Source of the DNA: Areca catechu
Lineage: Eukaryota > Streptophyta > Magnoliopsida > Arecales > Arecaceae
DNA length: 64,000 bases
Assembly: GCA_021397845.1 (NCBI GenBank)
Contig: CM038050.1
Location: 114,069,891-114,133,890, forward strand
Reading direction: 5' to 3'
How positions within the stretch are numbered: the first letter of the stretch is position 1; the number at the start of each line of letters is the position of its first letter. The position numbers and the translations under genes are program-made. A model generated the notes under the pieces. It made no database searches, had not been told where the DNA came from, and saw nothing but the letters and a program-made list of their open reading frames with translations. Shown one piece after another: positions 10,877 through 20,715 of the stretch.

Positions 10877-11601
10877 GAAGAAGGCTTCACCGTAAAAATT
10901 TATTCCAGATTTTCTACGGCGAAGCCTTGCTTCTCTTTCCTTCTCCCTCTCCAGAAGATTGTTTCCCCCTCCTCTCTTTCCTCTTTGATTCCTTTACAGA
11001 GCCTAGGCTCTGTCGAATCTCAGAACAGAAGGAGAGTCAGAGAGAGAAACTCTCCGACGGTAAAGGAAGAAGGCGCCTCTTTTCCTTCTTTCTTACATTA
11101 AGACAACTTTGTCTTAATTTTCTTCTCCCTCCAAGACAAGCCTTGCCTCACTTTAGGACAAGGGCTTATTCTTAAGACAAGAGTGTCTTAAGGGGCCAAA
11201 GTTGCTAAAAACTAGGAGAAGAGTAAGAGAGAAAGTTTTGGTCCCCGTTTGGCTAGAGGAGTCCTAGCCAATAGCTCATATATCAAGTTCTTGGGGTAGA
11301 ACTTGATTGGAAGGAACCCAATTGAGGAGTCACTGTCTTGATCATCTGCCCGTGTGGATCACCATCGGAGGGCGGACAAGTGGACGCCTGGTGTGTTCAA
11401 AAGGTTACCCTATTTGGAGTTTATTTCTACATCAGATTGGATATAGCGATCTGAGGTTAGTATCTAAACTGTGTTTAAATTTGGACATGCATGTAGTCAT
11501 AAGTTTTAATTGCTAATAAGGAGATTTTGGGATTAGGGTTCGGACCTGATTTCATAAAGTTTTGAAATCCACACTTCCGCACTGGTTCCCGAACCCTACA
11601 G

Positions 11602-11613
11602 TGGTATCAGAGC
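11602..11613 (+). promoter_or_regulatory. C2 primer-binding site (initiator tRNA-Met)
   Basis: TGGTATCAGAGC, one base after the LTR terminus CCCTACA. Confidence 0.9.
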
Positions 11614-12025
11614 ATCCTTATTAGGATTAAAACTTATGAAGTTCAATTCATGATGTAGTATCATGTTAAAGTTTTTATATTGATGCACAGTGCATGTCTT
11701 TGATTGAACATGAGTTTGATGATTGCCACCAGTTAGGGTTTTCCACTGAAACCCTAATTGTCTTAGAGATATGATTAGCCCTGGAGCCATCATACTGAAA
11801 TAAGGTTGCCCTGGCATAATGGTGTATCCATTATGTGGTAAATGGTTGTCCTAGTATGATGGCACACATTTCACATATTTGCTTAGTTTAAAGCATGTAT
11901 TAATATATGTGATAGATTTTAATTGAATGTGCTGGCATTGCATGAACCCCTCTTAAAATTATATTAAGTGGTAGTATAGTTAACCGATAAGCATTATTAG
12001 TCATGATGGATAATTAGTCATTTCG

Positions 12026-12163
12026 GTGTCTAGAAAGGTGGTTCTGGGAAGGTAAAGGGAATCGTGGTTTTTAATTGGTTCCGTTGACTGACCTGGCCAA
12101 TTTTAAATTGGTGTCTAGGAAAGCAACGGGGGACCCCCACATCTCTTCCACTAGCCTGGCCGA
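12026..12163 (+). promoter_or_regulatory. Structured leader block (C2 copy) shared with gypsy G1/G2
   Basis: Lies 424 bases after the primer site and 592 bases before gag. Ordered elements: GTGTCTAGAA, GGTGGTTCTGGGA, ACCTGG, hairpin CCAATT-TTA-AATTGG (12097-12111), GTGTCTAGGA (12111-12120), GCAA, a C-rich run, and GCCTGGCCGA. The G1 and G2 blocks have the same order in nearly the same total length (138 against 133 bases). The first stem GGGAC/GTCCC of G1 is not evident here. Confidence 0.7.
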
Positions 12164-12262
12164 TCTGATTGATTCAATTCTTGACTAACATGCTTGGTGT
12201 TAAAATACTATTATTGGCCTTCCTTCATGATAGGTCATCATTGTATTACGATCTATACTAGG

Positions 12263-12563
12263 TTTGTTGTGTACACACAAGACCTAATATGGTGACTAAC
12301 ACAATTTTTGGCCTAATACAATTATTTGTTTATGGCATGATTTAAAGTAATATTTTGTTGTGTACACACAAGGGTATTACTATTAAAGTCATGACTATAT
12401 GGCTATGAAGGGTCTTACTTAACTAAAATATTATAGTTTGTTGTGTATACACAAGGCTATTAATATTTTAGAGGCCGAGATAAGTTGAGAATTGTACAGG
12501 TTACAATTGGAAAGAGTTTTCCTACCTATGAACTTATATAAGATTTGTTGTGTACACACAAGG
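12263..12563 (+). repeat. Four spaced palindromic motifs in the C2 leader
   Basis: TTTGTTGTGTACACACAAG occurs at 12263-12281, about 12355-12373, 12437-12456 (one variant base, TATACACA) and 12544-12563, spaced 82-108 bases apart. The core TGTGTACACA is self-complementary. Each copy is followed by G/A then sequence rich in TTAT or CTAAT. The copies lie between the shared leader block and the gag start. Confidence 0.75.
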
Positions 12564-12755
12564 TCTTTTATGAGGGATTGGGATCTCAACCCCACTAAGA
12601 AAGATCAATTAAGGTTTTCTCGATCATCGTATAGAGGGTTATGATGCTCGATAAAATAGTGGGAGACATAATTAAATTAAAGTCCTAATTTAATTATGTG
12701 TTGTCATTTCATGGTTGTTTGCTTATGTTTTCGTTCTTTGTTTAAATGTAGATAA

Positions 12756-13418
12756 ATGGCCTCTTCACTCTCACTCCGTAGTATTTTAGATGCCAACAAA
12801 TTGACTGGGCCTAATTATGTTGATTGGCTGAGAAATTTGAAAATAGTACTCAGTCAAGAAAGAATTTCCTATATTCTTGATACCCCGATTTTGGAACCAC
12901 CAAGGAAAGATGCCTCGCAAGAGGAGAAGACCACATATAATATGTGGCAAAATGACTCACTTACTGTCAAATGTGTTATGCTTGCCTCTATGACTAACGA
13001 GTTGCAGAGGCAGCATGATAGCATGGATACTAACTCCATACTCCTAAATTTAAAAGAGCTTTATGGAGAACACAGTAGAACTGCTAGATATGAAATATCT
13101 AAGCAGTTGTTCCGTGCAAGGATGACAGAAGGTACATCAGTACAAGACCATGTATTAAAGATAATTGATCTAATCACTCGATTAGGTCAATTAGGTTTTG
13201 TAATGGATGGGGAGTTGAATCAAGACTTGATCTTGCAATCACTCCCAGAGTCATTTTCACAGTTTGTTCTTAATTACCATATGAACAAACTTAATTCTTC
13301 CTTGCCTGAGCTGTTGAATATGTTGAAAACAGCAGAGAGCCATGTAAAGAAAAATAAGGCTCCAGTTCTTCTTGTGGATAAGAAGAAGACAGGCAAAAGG
13401 GTTCCAATAAGAGGATGA
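12756..13418 (+). CDS. gag: C2 gag (particle protein), N-terminal open part of gag-pol
   Basis: Starts MASSLSLRSILDANKLTGPN at the ATG after GTAGATAA. The opening KLTGPNYVDWLRNLK (about residues 16-30) and the domain around LKELYGEHSRTARYEISKQL (about 104-123) through LNYHMNKLNSSLPELLNML are typical of copia-type gag. It would build the cytoplasmic particle holding element RNA. The frame ends after the lysine-rich stretch with GKRVPIRG. Compared with the same place in C3 (about 54855), one A is missing from an A-run. That loss moves the frame and separates gag from the zinc knuckle and pol; without it gag and pol would be one reading frame, as usual in copia. Confidence 0.85.
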   Translation: MASSLSLRSILDANKLTGPNYVDWLRNLKIVLSQERISYILDTPILEPPRKDASQEEKTTYNMWQNDSLTVKCVMLASMTNELQRQHDSMDTNSILLNLKELYGEHSRTARYEISKQLFRARMTEGTSVQDHVLKIIDLITRLGQLGFVMDGELNQDLILQSLPESFSQFVLNYHMNKLNSSLPELLNMLKTAESHVKKNKAPVLLVDKKKTGKRVPIRG

Positions 13419-13467
13419 ATCCCAAAGGGGCATTAAGAAGAAGAAAGGAAAGAAGGCCTCCGGACAG

Positions 13468-16400
13468 ATGACCTGCTTTCATTGTGGCAAGCCGGGTCAT
13501 TGGAAAAGAAACTGCAAGGTTTACCTTGCAAGTTTGAAGCCTGGTGCATCAGAGGCACCAAAAGGTATGAAAGAAGTTCATACTATTTTGTCATTGGATT
13601 CTTCCATTTCAAATACTTGGGTGTTGGATACCGCCTGTGGTCATAACATCTGCAAATCATTGCAGGGACTTCAGGGGCTTAAAGTATTGAAGGAAGGTAA
13701 CTTTGAGCTCTACGGTGCTGGAGGGGACCCCATCCAAGCAGAAGCTGTAGGGACTTATGTTTTGAAGTTACCTTCAGGGAAGATCTTGGAGCTAAGGAAT
13801 TGTTACTATATGCCAAAAATCATTAGAAATATCATATCTGTACCCTTGTTACTTAAACAAGGATATACTATGAATGTAATGAGCAGTGGCTGCTCAATTT
13901 CTTTATCTAATGAAATTATATGTTATGGCATATTCTGCAATGGTCTCTTAACTCTTTCCACTAATGACAATGTTTTTCATGTTTCTAACAAACGGAAAAG
14001 AGATGATGTTAACAATACCTTACTTTGGCATTGTCGACTTGGACATATTAGTGAGACTAGGATTAACAAGTTGTACAAAGAAAATTTCTTTGATCCTTAT
14101 GACTATGAGTCATTAGGAACTTGTGAATCATGTCTCATGGGTAAGATGACCAAGACTCCATTTAGTGGACATGGAGAAAGGACAAAAGAGTTATTAGGAC
14201 TCATACACACAGATGTATGTGGGCCTATGACAACTCAAGCCTATGGTGGATACTCATACTTCATCACATTTACTGATGATTTTTCAAGGTATGGATTTGT
14301 GTATCTAATGAAACATAAGTCCGATGCTTTTGAAAAATTTTTAGAGTATCAAAGTATGGTAGAGAAACAGACAGGAAAAAGTATAAAGATCCTCCGATCA
14401 GATAGAGGAGGTGAATACTTATCCACTGAGTTTCTCGATCACCTTAAAGATAAGGGGATCATCTCTGAATGGACTCCTCCTTACACACCACAATTAAATG
14501 GTGTTGCTGAAAGGAGGAATCGTACTTTATTGGATATGGTACGGTCCATGATGTGCTTCACGGAGTTACCTTTTTCTTTCTGGGGATATGCTTTGGAAAC
14601 AGCAACTCATTTCTTGAATAGAGTACCATCTAAAACTGTCTCTAGCACTCCATATGAATTATGGAGAAGTAAGAAGCCCAATCTTAAGTATATTAAGATA
14701 TGGGGATGTCCAGCCTATGTAAAAAGGAATTTTGGACATAAACTAGATGCTAGAGCAGACAAATGTCTATTTATCGGATATCCTAGAGATAGTATAGGAT
14801 ATGTGTTCTACCACCCTACTGAACAAAAGGTTTTGGTCAGTAGGCATGCCACTTTTATGGAAAAGGAATTTATCCTACAAAAGGGCACTGGTAGAAATAT
14901 CGAACTTAATGAGATTCAACAAATAGACACTTCTCAGTCAAGTAACAACATAGTTAATATAGAACCTGAACACACTCCTATCCGTAGGTCTGATAGGGTG
15001 CGACAGGCACCTGAGAGGTATGGGTTCATAATTGAAAATAATGAAGCCCAAATCATTCAAAATGATGAGCCTCTAACCTATACGGAAGCAGTCATGAGTA
15101 GAGACTCAGACAAATGGCTGGAAGACATGAGATCCGAGATGGACTCCATGTATGTCAACCAAGTATGGTCTTTGGTTGATGCACCAGAGGGTATTAACCC
15201 TATTGGGTGTAAATGGGTCTATAAAAGGAAGATTGGGGCAGATGGCCAAGTTGAAACTTATAAAGCCAGATTGGTGGCTAAGGGTTTCAGACAAAAACAG
15301 GGAATAGATTATGATGAAACATTTTCCCCTGTTGCCATGCTCAAATCTATTCGGATTATGCTTGCTATAGCAGCATATCATGATTATGAGATCTGGCAAA
15401 TGGATGTAAAAACTGCATTCCTCAATGGTTTCCTTGAGGAAGAGGTTTATATGTCACAACCAGAAGGTTTTGTCTTGGAGACTAAACCTAATCAGGTATG
15501 TAGGCTAAAGAAATCCATTTATGGATTAAAGCAAGCATCCAGGAGTTGGAACATCCGATTTGATAAAACAGTCAAAGAATTTGATTTTTTCAAAAATGAG
15601 GATGAACCTTGTGTGTACAAGAAGACTAGTGGGAGTGCCATAGTTTTCTTAGTTCTATATGTTGATGATATACTTATTATTGGGAATGATATCCCAATGT
15701 TACAATCAGTCAAAGTATGGTTATCGAAACAGTTTTCCATGAAAGACTTGGGAGAAGCATCCTATATACTGGGTATAAAGATCTATAGAGATAGATCAAG
15801 AAGGATGCTTGGCTTGTCCCAGTCTAGGTACATTGACCAGGTGCTAAAGAGATTTAGCATGGAGGAAAGTAAAAGAGGTTACTTACCTATTGGTCATGGC
15901 ATACGTCTTTCTAAGAGGATGTCTCCTAAGACACCTGAAGAAAGAAATAGAATGAGTTCTATACCTTATGCTTCGGCTATAGGGTCGATTATGTATGCTA
16001 TGTTATGTACCAGGCCTGATGTGGCATATGCCTTGGGTGTAGCCAGTAGATTTCAGGCTGATCCAAGAGAGGATCACTGGAAGGCTGTGAAAAATATTCT
16101 TAAGTACCTGAGAAGGACTAAGGATATTTTTCTTATATACGGAGGATCTGATCTTAAACTAGAAGCCTATTCAGACTCTAGTTTTCAATCAGACCCAGAT
16201 GATAGTAAATCCATTTCAGGGTATGTCTTTACCTTGAATGGTGGAGCAGTAAGTTGGAAGAGCACTAAACAGCAGACTGTAGCTGACTCAACTACCGAGG
16301 CAGAGTACATAGCTGTCAGTGAAGCCGCCAAGGAAGCTGTCTGGATGAAGAAATTCATCACAGAGTTGGGAGTAGTTCCTGAGATTGAGAACCCGGTGCC

Positions 16401-16644
16401 ACTCTATTGTGATAACACTGGAGCAGTTGCTCAAGCTAAGGAACCGAGAGCCCATCACAAGTCCAAGCACATTCTGAGACGCTTCCATCTTGTCCGAGAG
16501 ATAATCGAAAGACAAGAAGTCTGCATCAATAGAGTAGATACAAAGAACAACATAGCAGATCCGTTCACTAAGGCTCTACCACAGCGGGAGTTTGATCGCC
16601 ACCTCGATTGTATGGGGTTAAAGAATAAGAGCGATTGGCTTTAG
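13468..16644 (+). CDS. pol: C2 pol: zinc knuckle, protease, integrase, reverse transcriptase, RNase H
   Basis: 1058 residues without a stop. Zinc knuckle C-x2-C-x4-H-x4-C at 3-16; protease motif WVLDTACGHNIC with Asp54; GAG-pre-integrase with WHCRLGH and CESC at about 187-222; integrase core with Asp249, Asp312 and Glu348. Reverse transcriptase has FSPVAMLKSIR, Asp646 and YVDD at 731-734. RNase H has Asp903, Glu944 and Asp982. The end is the usual NIADPFTKALP segment. The protease has DTA rather than DTG, and C3 shares this, so it is a family trait. The annotated Met is inside the continuing frame; translation would come from the gag start if the upstream one-base gap is not real. Confidence 0.95.
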   Translation: MTCFHCGKPGHWKRNCKVYLASLKPGASEAPKGMKEVHTILSLDSSISNTWVLDTACGHNICKSLQGLQGLKVLKEGNFELYGAGGDPIQAEAVGTYVLKLPSGKILELRNCYYMPKIIRNIISVPLLLKQGYTMNVMSSGCSISLSNEIICYGIFCNGLLTLSTNDNVFHVSNKRKRDDVNNTLLWHCRLGHISETRINKLYKENFFDPYDYESLGTCESCLMGKMTKTPFSGHGERTKELLGLIHTDVCGPMTTQAYGGYSYFITFTDDFSRYGFVYLMKHKSDAFEKFLEYQSMVEKQTGKSIKILRSDRGGEYLSTEFLDHLKDKGIISEWTPPYTPQLNGVAERRNRTLLDMVRSMMCFTELPFSFWGYALETATHFLNRVPSKTVSSTPYELWRSKKPNLKYIKIWGCPAYVKRNFGHKLDARADKCLFIGYPRDSIGYVFYHPTEQKVLVSRHATFMEKEFILQKGTGRNIELNEIQQIDTSQSSNNIVNIEPEHTPIRRSDRVRQAPERYGFIIENNEAQIIQNDEPLTYTEAVMSRDSDKWLEDMRSEMDSMYVNQVWSLVDAPEGINPIGCKWVYKRKIGADGQVETYKARLVAKGFRQKQGIDYDETFSPVAMLKSIRIMLAIAAYHDYEIWQMDVKTAFLNGFLEEEVYMSQPEGFVLETKPNQVCRLKKSIYGLKQASRSWNIRFDKTVKEFDFFKNEDEPCVYKKTSGSAIVFLVLYVDDILIIGNDIPMLQSVKVWLSKQFSMKDLGEASYILGIKIYRDRSRRMLGLSQSRYIDQVLKRFSMEESKRGYLPIGHGIRLSKRMSPKTPEERNRMSSIPYASAIGSIMYAMLCTRPDVAYALGVASRFQADPREDHWKAVKNILKYLRRTKDIFLIYGGSDLKLEAYSDSSFQSDPDDSKSISGYVFTLNGGAVSWKSTKQQTVADSTTEAEYIAVSEAAKEAVWMKKFITELGVVPEIENPVPLYCDNTGAVAQAKEPRAHHKSKHILRRFHLVREIIERQEVCINRVDTKNNIADPFTKALPQREFDRHLDCMGLKNKSDWL

Positions 16645-16658
16645 TGCAAGTGGGAGAT
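16645..16658 (+). promoter_or_regulatory. C2 polypurine tract
   Basis: GTGCAAGTGGGAGAT lies directly after the pol stop and before the TG of the 3' LTR. It is the usual copia plus-strand priming site. The same sequence precedes the LTRs at 9182 and 58144. Confidence 0.8.
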
Positions 16659-19087
16659 TGAAAGGATTATGCCCTATAAGCCAATATCTGTATCTCCCAG
16701 ACCATTGTAAATTGACAAATTAATAAAGGCAATAATTTTTTCATCATTCGCTGTGTCATTATATGATGAACCCCATAGATTAGGGCTATGGTTGTAGGGC
16801 TATGATGAGATCATACCAGTGAGATCTAAGGCCTTAAAACCCTAATCTAGAATATTCCTAGTCATAGGAACCCTGAGTTGGGGATCAGGGTTTTCCGGTA
16901 AGACTGGCACATCCTATGTATGCTGAAAAGGGTGACTGCTCTCACAGTCATTTGTGTAGGACACTAATACAAGGATGTGGGTGCTCATTAGTGAATGAGT
17001 TCACTGAATAGATCCAGTTTGAGAACATCTAATGGAGCCTTAGCTGCATGTCAATAGATGTTTCACATAGTGGGAGTTGTGCAAGTAGTCCTATGACCTG
17101 AGACTGCCATAATACCTTATGTACATGAACCCATGCTTTGGTTCAATCTCAATCATGACACTAGGTCATGCACGAGGTTGATGCTGGGTATGGTGAATTG
17201 TATATGAAGGTAATGAGTAGGTCAACAAGGAATTGATCACTCCTAGTAGGAGGAGATTGCATCCAGCCAAATTAGGTCAGATGATGATTCAGGAAATCTT
17301 TGATCAAAGTACAGATATTAGAAATGATTTCTAATATCGAATTAATTGAATCATTAGTGTATGACTGAGCTGGGAATGAGTATAAACTGGATTTGACATG
17401 ATTCCATATCCATAGTTATATTCGGGATGCAAGATGATTGAAGGATCGAATTGTACGGGAACTTTCCACTGAAGGGTAGTTTTGGAATTACACCAGAATT
17501 TCCATATCTTCCGGGTAGACATGACACGTTGCTAGACGTCAATCTTGTCTTGTGGGTTGATCAAATTAAATGGTTTAATTGGATCACTAATTAGGAGGAG
17601 TCCTAATTGACTGACTCGAGTTAGCTCGATTTGACCTAAATCGATTAGAATGAGTTCTGATCAGATTAGGTCAACTTGCACTCGGACCCACTGCTGGCTA
17701 AGTATGGAACCCAATGGGTCACACACTTAGGACAGATAATCAAGGATTTAATTTGGAATTAAATCTCGTTTGCAGATGAACACACTAGCATGTGTTGCAA
17801 ACCATGACTTCTACTTGAATCGGATTCGAGTTAGGGTTCCGATTTGGTCTTTTTTAGATCCAAATTCATTCCGGTTTGAATCTAATTGAAGATACAAAAT
17901 GTTGGGCTAACTATAGGCTAGCAATTGGGCTAACCTAAGAGGCTAAACCCCTTTCCCACATCGCCTAAAACCCCTCCCCCTCTCTTCCCACGCGCGCGCG
18001 CAAGGAGAAGAGTCCACACGCGCGTGGACTCTTCCAAGACGCGTCTTTGCGTGAAAAGAAAGAAAAAACACCGGTGATTTTTGAAGAGGCGTGGAAGAGA
18101 GTCCACCTAGGCGTGGACTCTCCAAAAAAGAAAAAGAAAAAAAATACCGTGGAAAAGAAGAGAAAAACACCGAAGGGGCGCGACTCTTTTTTCTGCGCGC
18201 GCCCTTCTGTGTTTTTCACGATCTTTCTTCGCGTCTTCCCATCCCAAAGGCCGTGAGATTAATCCCAAGGGCCGTGAGATTAAGAGAGAAGACGTGAGAA
18301 GGGAGAGAGGGACGTGAGAGGATTTTTCAGAAGGAGAAGGCGCCTCTCTGTCGCCTATTTAAGAAGAAGGCTTCACCATAAAAATTTATTCCAGATTTTC
18401 TACGGCGAAGCCTTGCTTCTCTTTCCTTCTCCCTCTCTAGAAGATTGTTTCCCCCTCCTCTCTTTCCTCTTTGATTCCTTTACAAAGCCTAGGCTCTGTC
18501 GAATCTCAGAACAGAAGGAGAGTCAGAGAGAGAAACTCTCCGACGGTAAAGGAAGAAGGCGCCTCTTTTCCTTCTTTCTTACATTAAGACAACTTTGTCT
18601 TAATTTTCTTCTCCCTCCAAGACAAGCCTTGCCTCACTTTAGGACAAGGGCTTATTCTTAAGACAAGAGTGTCTTAAGGGGCCAAAGTTGCTAAAAACTA
18701 GGAGAAGAGTAAGAGAGAAAGTTTTGGTCCCCGTTTGGCTAGAGGAGTCCTAGCCAATAGCTCATATATCAAGTTCTTGGGGTAGAACTTGATTGGAAGG
18801 AACCCAATTGAGGAGTCACTGTCTTGATCATCTGCCCGTGTGGATCACCATCGGAGGGCGGACAAGTGGACGCCTGGTGTGTTCAAAAGGTTACCCTATT
18901 TGGAGTTTATTTCTACATCAGATTGGATATAGCGATCTGAGGTTAGTATCTAAACTGTGTTTAAATTTGGACATGCATGTAGTCATAAGTTTTAATTGCT
19001 AATAAGGAGATTTTGGGATTAGGGTTCGGACCTGATTTCATAAAGTTTTTGAAATCCACACTTCCGCACTGGTTCCCGAACCCTACA
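16659..19087 (+). repeat. C2 3' LTR (2429 bp)
   Basis: Near-identical to 9182-11600. I noted a few substitutions (for example GTTGTACAAG against GTTGTGCAAG, CACCGTAAAA against CACCATAAAA, CTCCAGAAG against CTCTAGAAG). The other differences are homopolymer lengths. It ends CCCTACA and joins G1 LTR sequence at a point equal to 1723 in the 5' LTR. Confidence 0.9.
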
Positions 19088-20715
19088 GGGTTGACCTGAT
19101 CAACTCAATTTTGAGTCTGTAATTTTGTCATTTCAATTTTTGTTGGGTCATGTTGACTCAGTCCAAGTCCAAGGCCCAGGTAGGTGTCATTCCCTTTGCC
19201 ATAGGGCACCACATTTTCCAGCTACAAGTGGGTGCCACACTCCCTGCCACATCTCCATCCAGTGTACCTTGGTCCCCACGCCTCAAGTAAGCAGGTTCTT
19301 TTTTTCTTGCACCACTTGGGGGAGAAATCCATCAAGATACCTCAATCCAAGGAGGAGCCAACTTCTTTCCAGATAAACCCAAGCCAGGATGGCAAGAATT
19401 TTTCTTGAAGAGAGGATCAAGGAGGTGCCCCACAATGTTCCATAAAAATCCAAGTTATAAAAGGGAAGAGAGCATGTCTTGGGGAGAAAATCAAGGAGGC
19501 ACCCAAAAGTTTCCAAAAGTGCCAAAGCCATGAAAGGAAGAAGCCTAAACTTGTGGAGCAAGACTAGGAGGTGTCCAAAAGAGCCAAACCATGAAGGGAA
19601 AATCTTTGATTCATGGAGAGATACTAGGAGACACCCCTATAACCTGCCATTTGGAGCTGATTTTCAAGTTTTCTTGGAGTTTTTGGGCTGCCCACTCATG
19701 GAAGGAGTCTTGGGAAGAGAATTTGATGCCTAAAGTGTGGGTTAGTCCTATTAGTCCCACATGGGAAATGTATAAAATTTTATTTCTTTGTTATGTCTAT
19801 ATATTCAACTCTATGTAACTCTTGAATTTAAAAAATGATGAATGAAATCAATTTCTTTGTGAGCAACTTTGTGTTTCTCTCTTCCGCACTTGTATTCAAG
19901 TGTTGAGCTCCGTGAGGGAGTAAATCCGGGTTCCCTAGGAACCTTGAGGAGGTGTGAGATCTCCTATCCCAAAACTCTAGCTTAGTCCACCCATCTCTAC
20001 TCCACCACCACCAAACCCTAATTTTTCATCTACATCCCACGGCCCCTCTCTTCCACATAGAGGCCGGCCACCAGCATCCAGGTTCAGATCAACTGTTTCA
20101 ACTACAGAGCAAGTTCAAAGAAGAGTCAGATCAGTATCAAGATCTTCGGAACTTCTACATCCAACAATCTTCATTAAGTCCTCAGGTCAGTGTCTTTCTT
20201 TGAGTTTCTGGTTCTTTTTTCTTTTGTTCTTCTTCTTCCAGATCCTGAGTTCGAGAAGGAGGCCAACCTTGCCATAGGAATACAATCCGAGGATCCATTG
20301 CAAAGATACCCCGTCTCCAAGGATCCTACAATATGCTCGAGAGTGTCCTCCAATTGAAGCAACGAGAGATATCACTTCTAGGTAACAAGAACCTTCCATT
20401 CTCACTTTGTCTATTTTGTTGAAACTCAGAGCAAACCCTAGATTTGGGGGTTTCTCAATCCCCAGCGATCCTACTTTTGAGTTACTCTGATAATCCACTC
20501 CTTTTAATTGTGCTCTCTGTCATTTCTTAGTTTCTTTCAACATTAGTTTATCTTTCCTTTGAGTCAAAGCCGACTTCTGAAAATATATTTTAAAAAAAAT
20601 ATATATTAATTTTAATTTACTTCCGCATCGCATCATCTTTTTTGTTCTGCATCATTTTTGGTATCAGATCTTTCGTTCTGCATCATTTTGGTATCAGAGC
20701 TTTCATTCTGCATCA
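19088..20715 (+). repeat. G1 3' LTR, missing its first 97 bp
   Basis: Matches 1723-3338 of the 5' LTR with modest divergence. The TATAAAAT box is at 19771. The end carries two primer-site-like units, then CTGCATCA at 20715, followed by the duplication AAGTT. There is no primer site after it, which confirms it as the 3' LTR. Confidence 0.85.

Larger units (their letters stand above)
9182..11600 (+). repeat. C2 5' LTR (2419 bp)
   Basis: Runs from TGAAAGGATT to CCCTACA and nearly matches 16659-19087. It holds paired inverted repeats (10528-10555, 10617-10642) upstream of a TATTTAA box (10870-10876). Downstream, inside the transcribed part, are AAGACA hairpins at 11097-11118 and 11171-11192. The long upstream stretch contains no credible coding sequence. 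Confidence 0.9.
9182..19087 (+). mobile_element. C2: complete Ty1/copia LTR retrotransposon
   Basis: LTR 9182-11600, primer site 11602, leader to 12755, gag-pol 12756-16644, purine tract, LTR 16659-19087. The two LTRs differ at only a handful of substitutions plus homopolymer-length changes, so insertion was recent. Domain order is gag, zinc knuckle, protease, integrase, reverse transcriptase, RNase H, which is copia order. The 2.4-kb LTRs and pol motifs suggest the Tork/Angela part of copia, but I cannot place the lineage firmly. No 5' target duplication can be read because C1 abuts the left LTR. The right flank is G1 LTR sequence. Confidence 0.9.
1626..20715 (+). mobile_element. G1: non-autonomous Ty3/gypsy-type LTR element carrying a nested copia array
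   Basis: Order: 5' LTR (1626-3338), primer site (3342), long structured leader, broken gag (4236 onward), a region of unknown origin, integrase remnants (to about 6476), copia array (6477-19087), remainder of the 3' LTR (19088-20715). There is no protease, reverse transcriptase or RNase H. The 3' end of the internal region and the first 97 bp of the 3' LTR are missing. This fits a copia insertion into the 3' LTR followed by a deletion running from mid-pol of the copia copy back into the G1 integrase remnant. A related copy, G2, lies at 42276-47293, and another G LTR at 52972. Confidence 0.8.

Noticed and set aside
12263..12563. The palindromic motifs as inverted repeats of a small DNA transposon
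   Set aside because: There are four direct, irregularly spaced copies, with no paired terminal repeats or target duplication.
15106..15740. Minus-strand ORFs inside C2 pol
   Set aside because: They are shadows of a strongly supported plus-strand reading frame.
18047..18297. Short ORFs around the GC-rich hairpins of the C2 LTR
   Set aside because: They differ between the two LTRs because of one-base length changes and have no domain.
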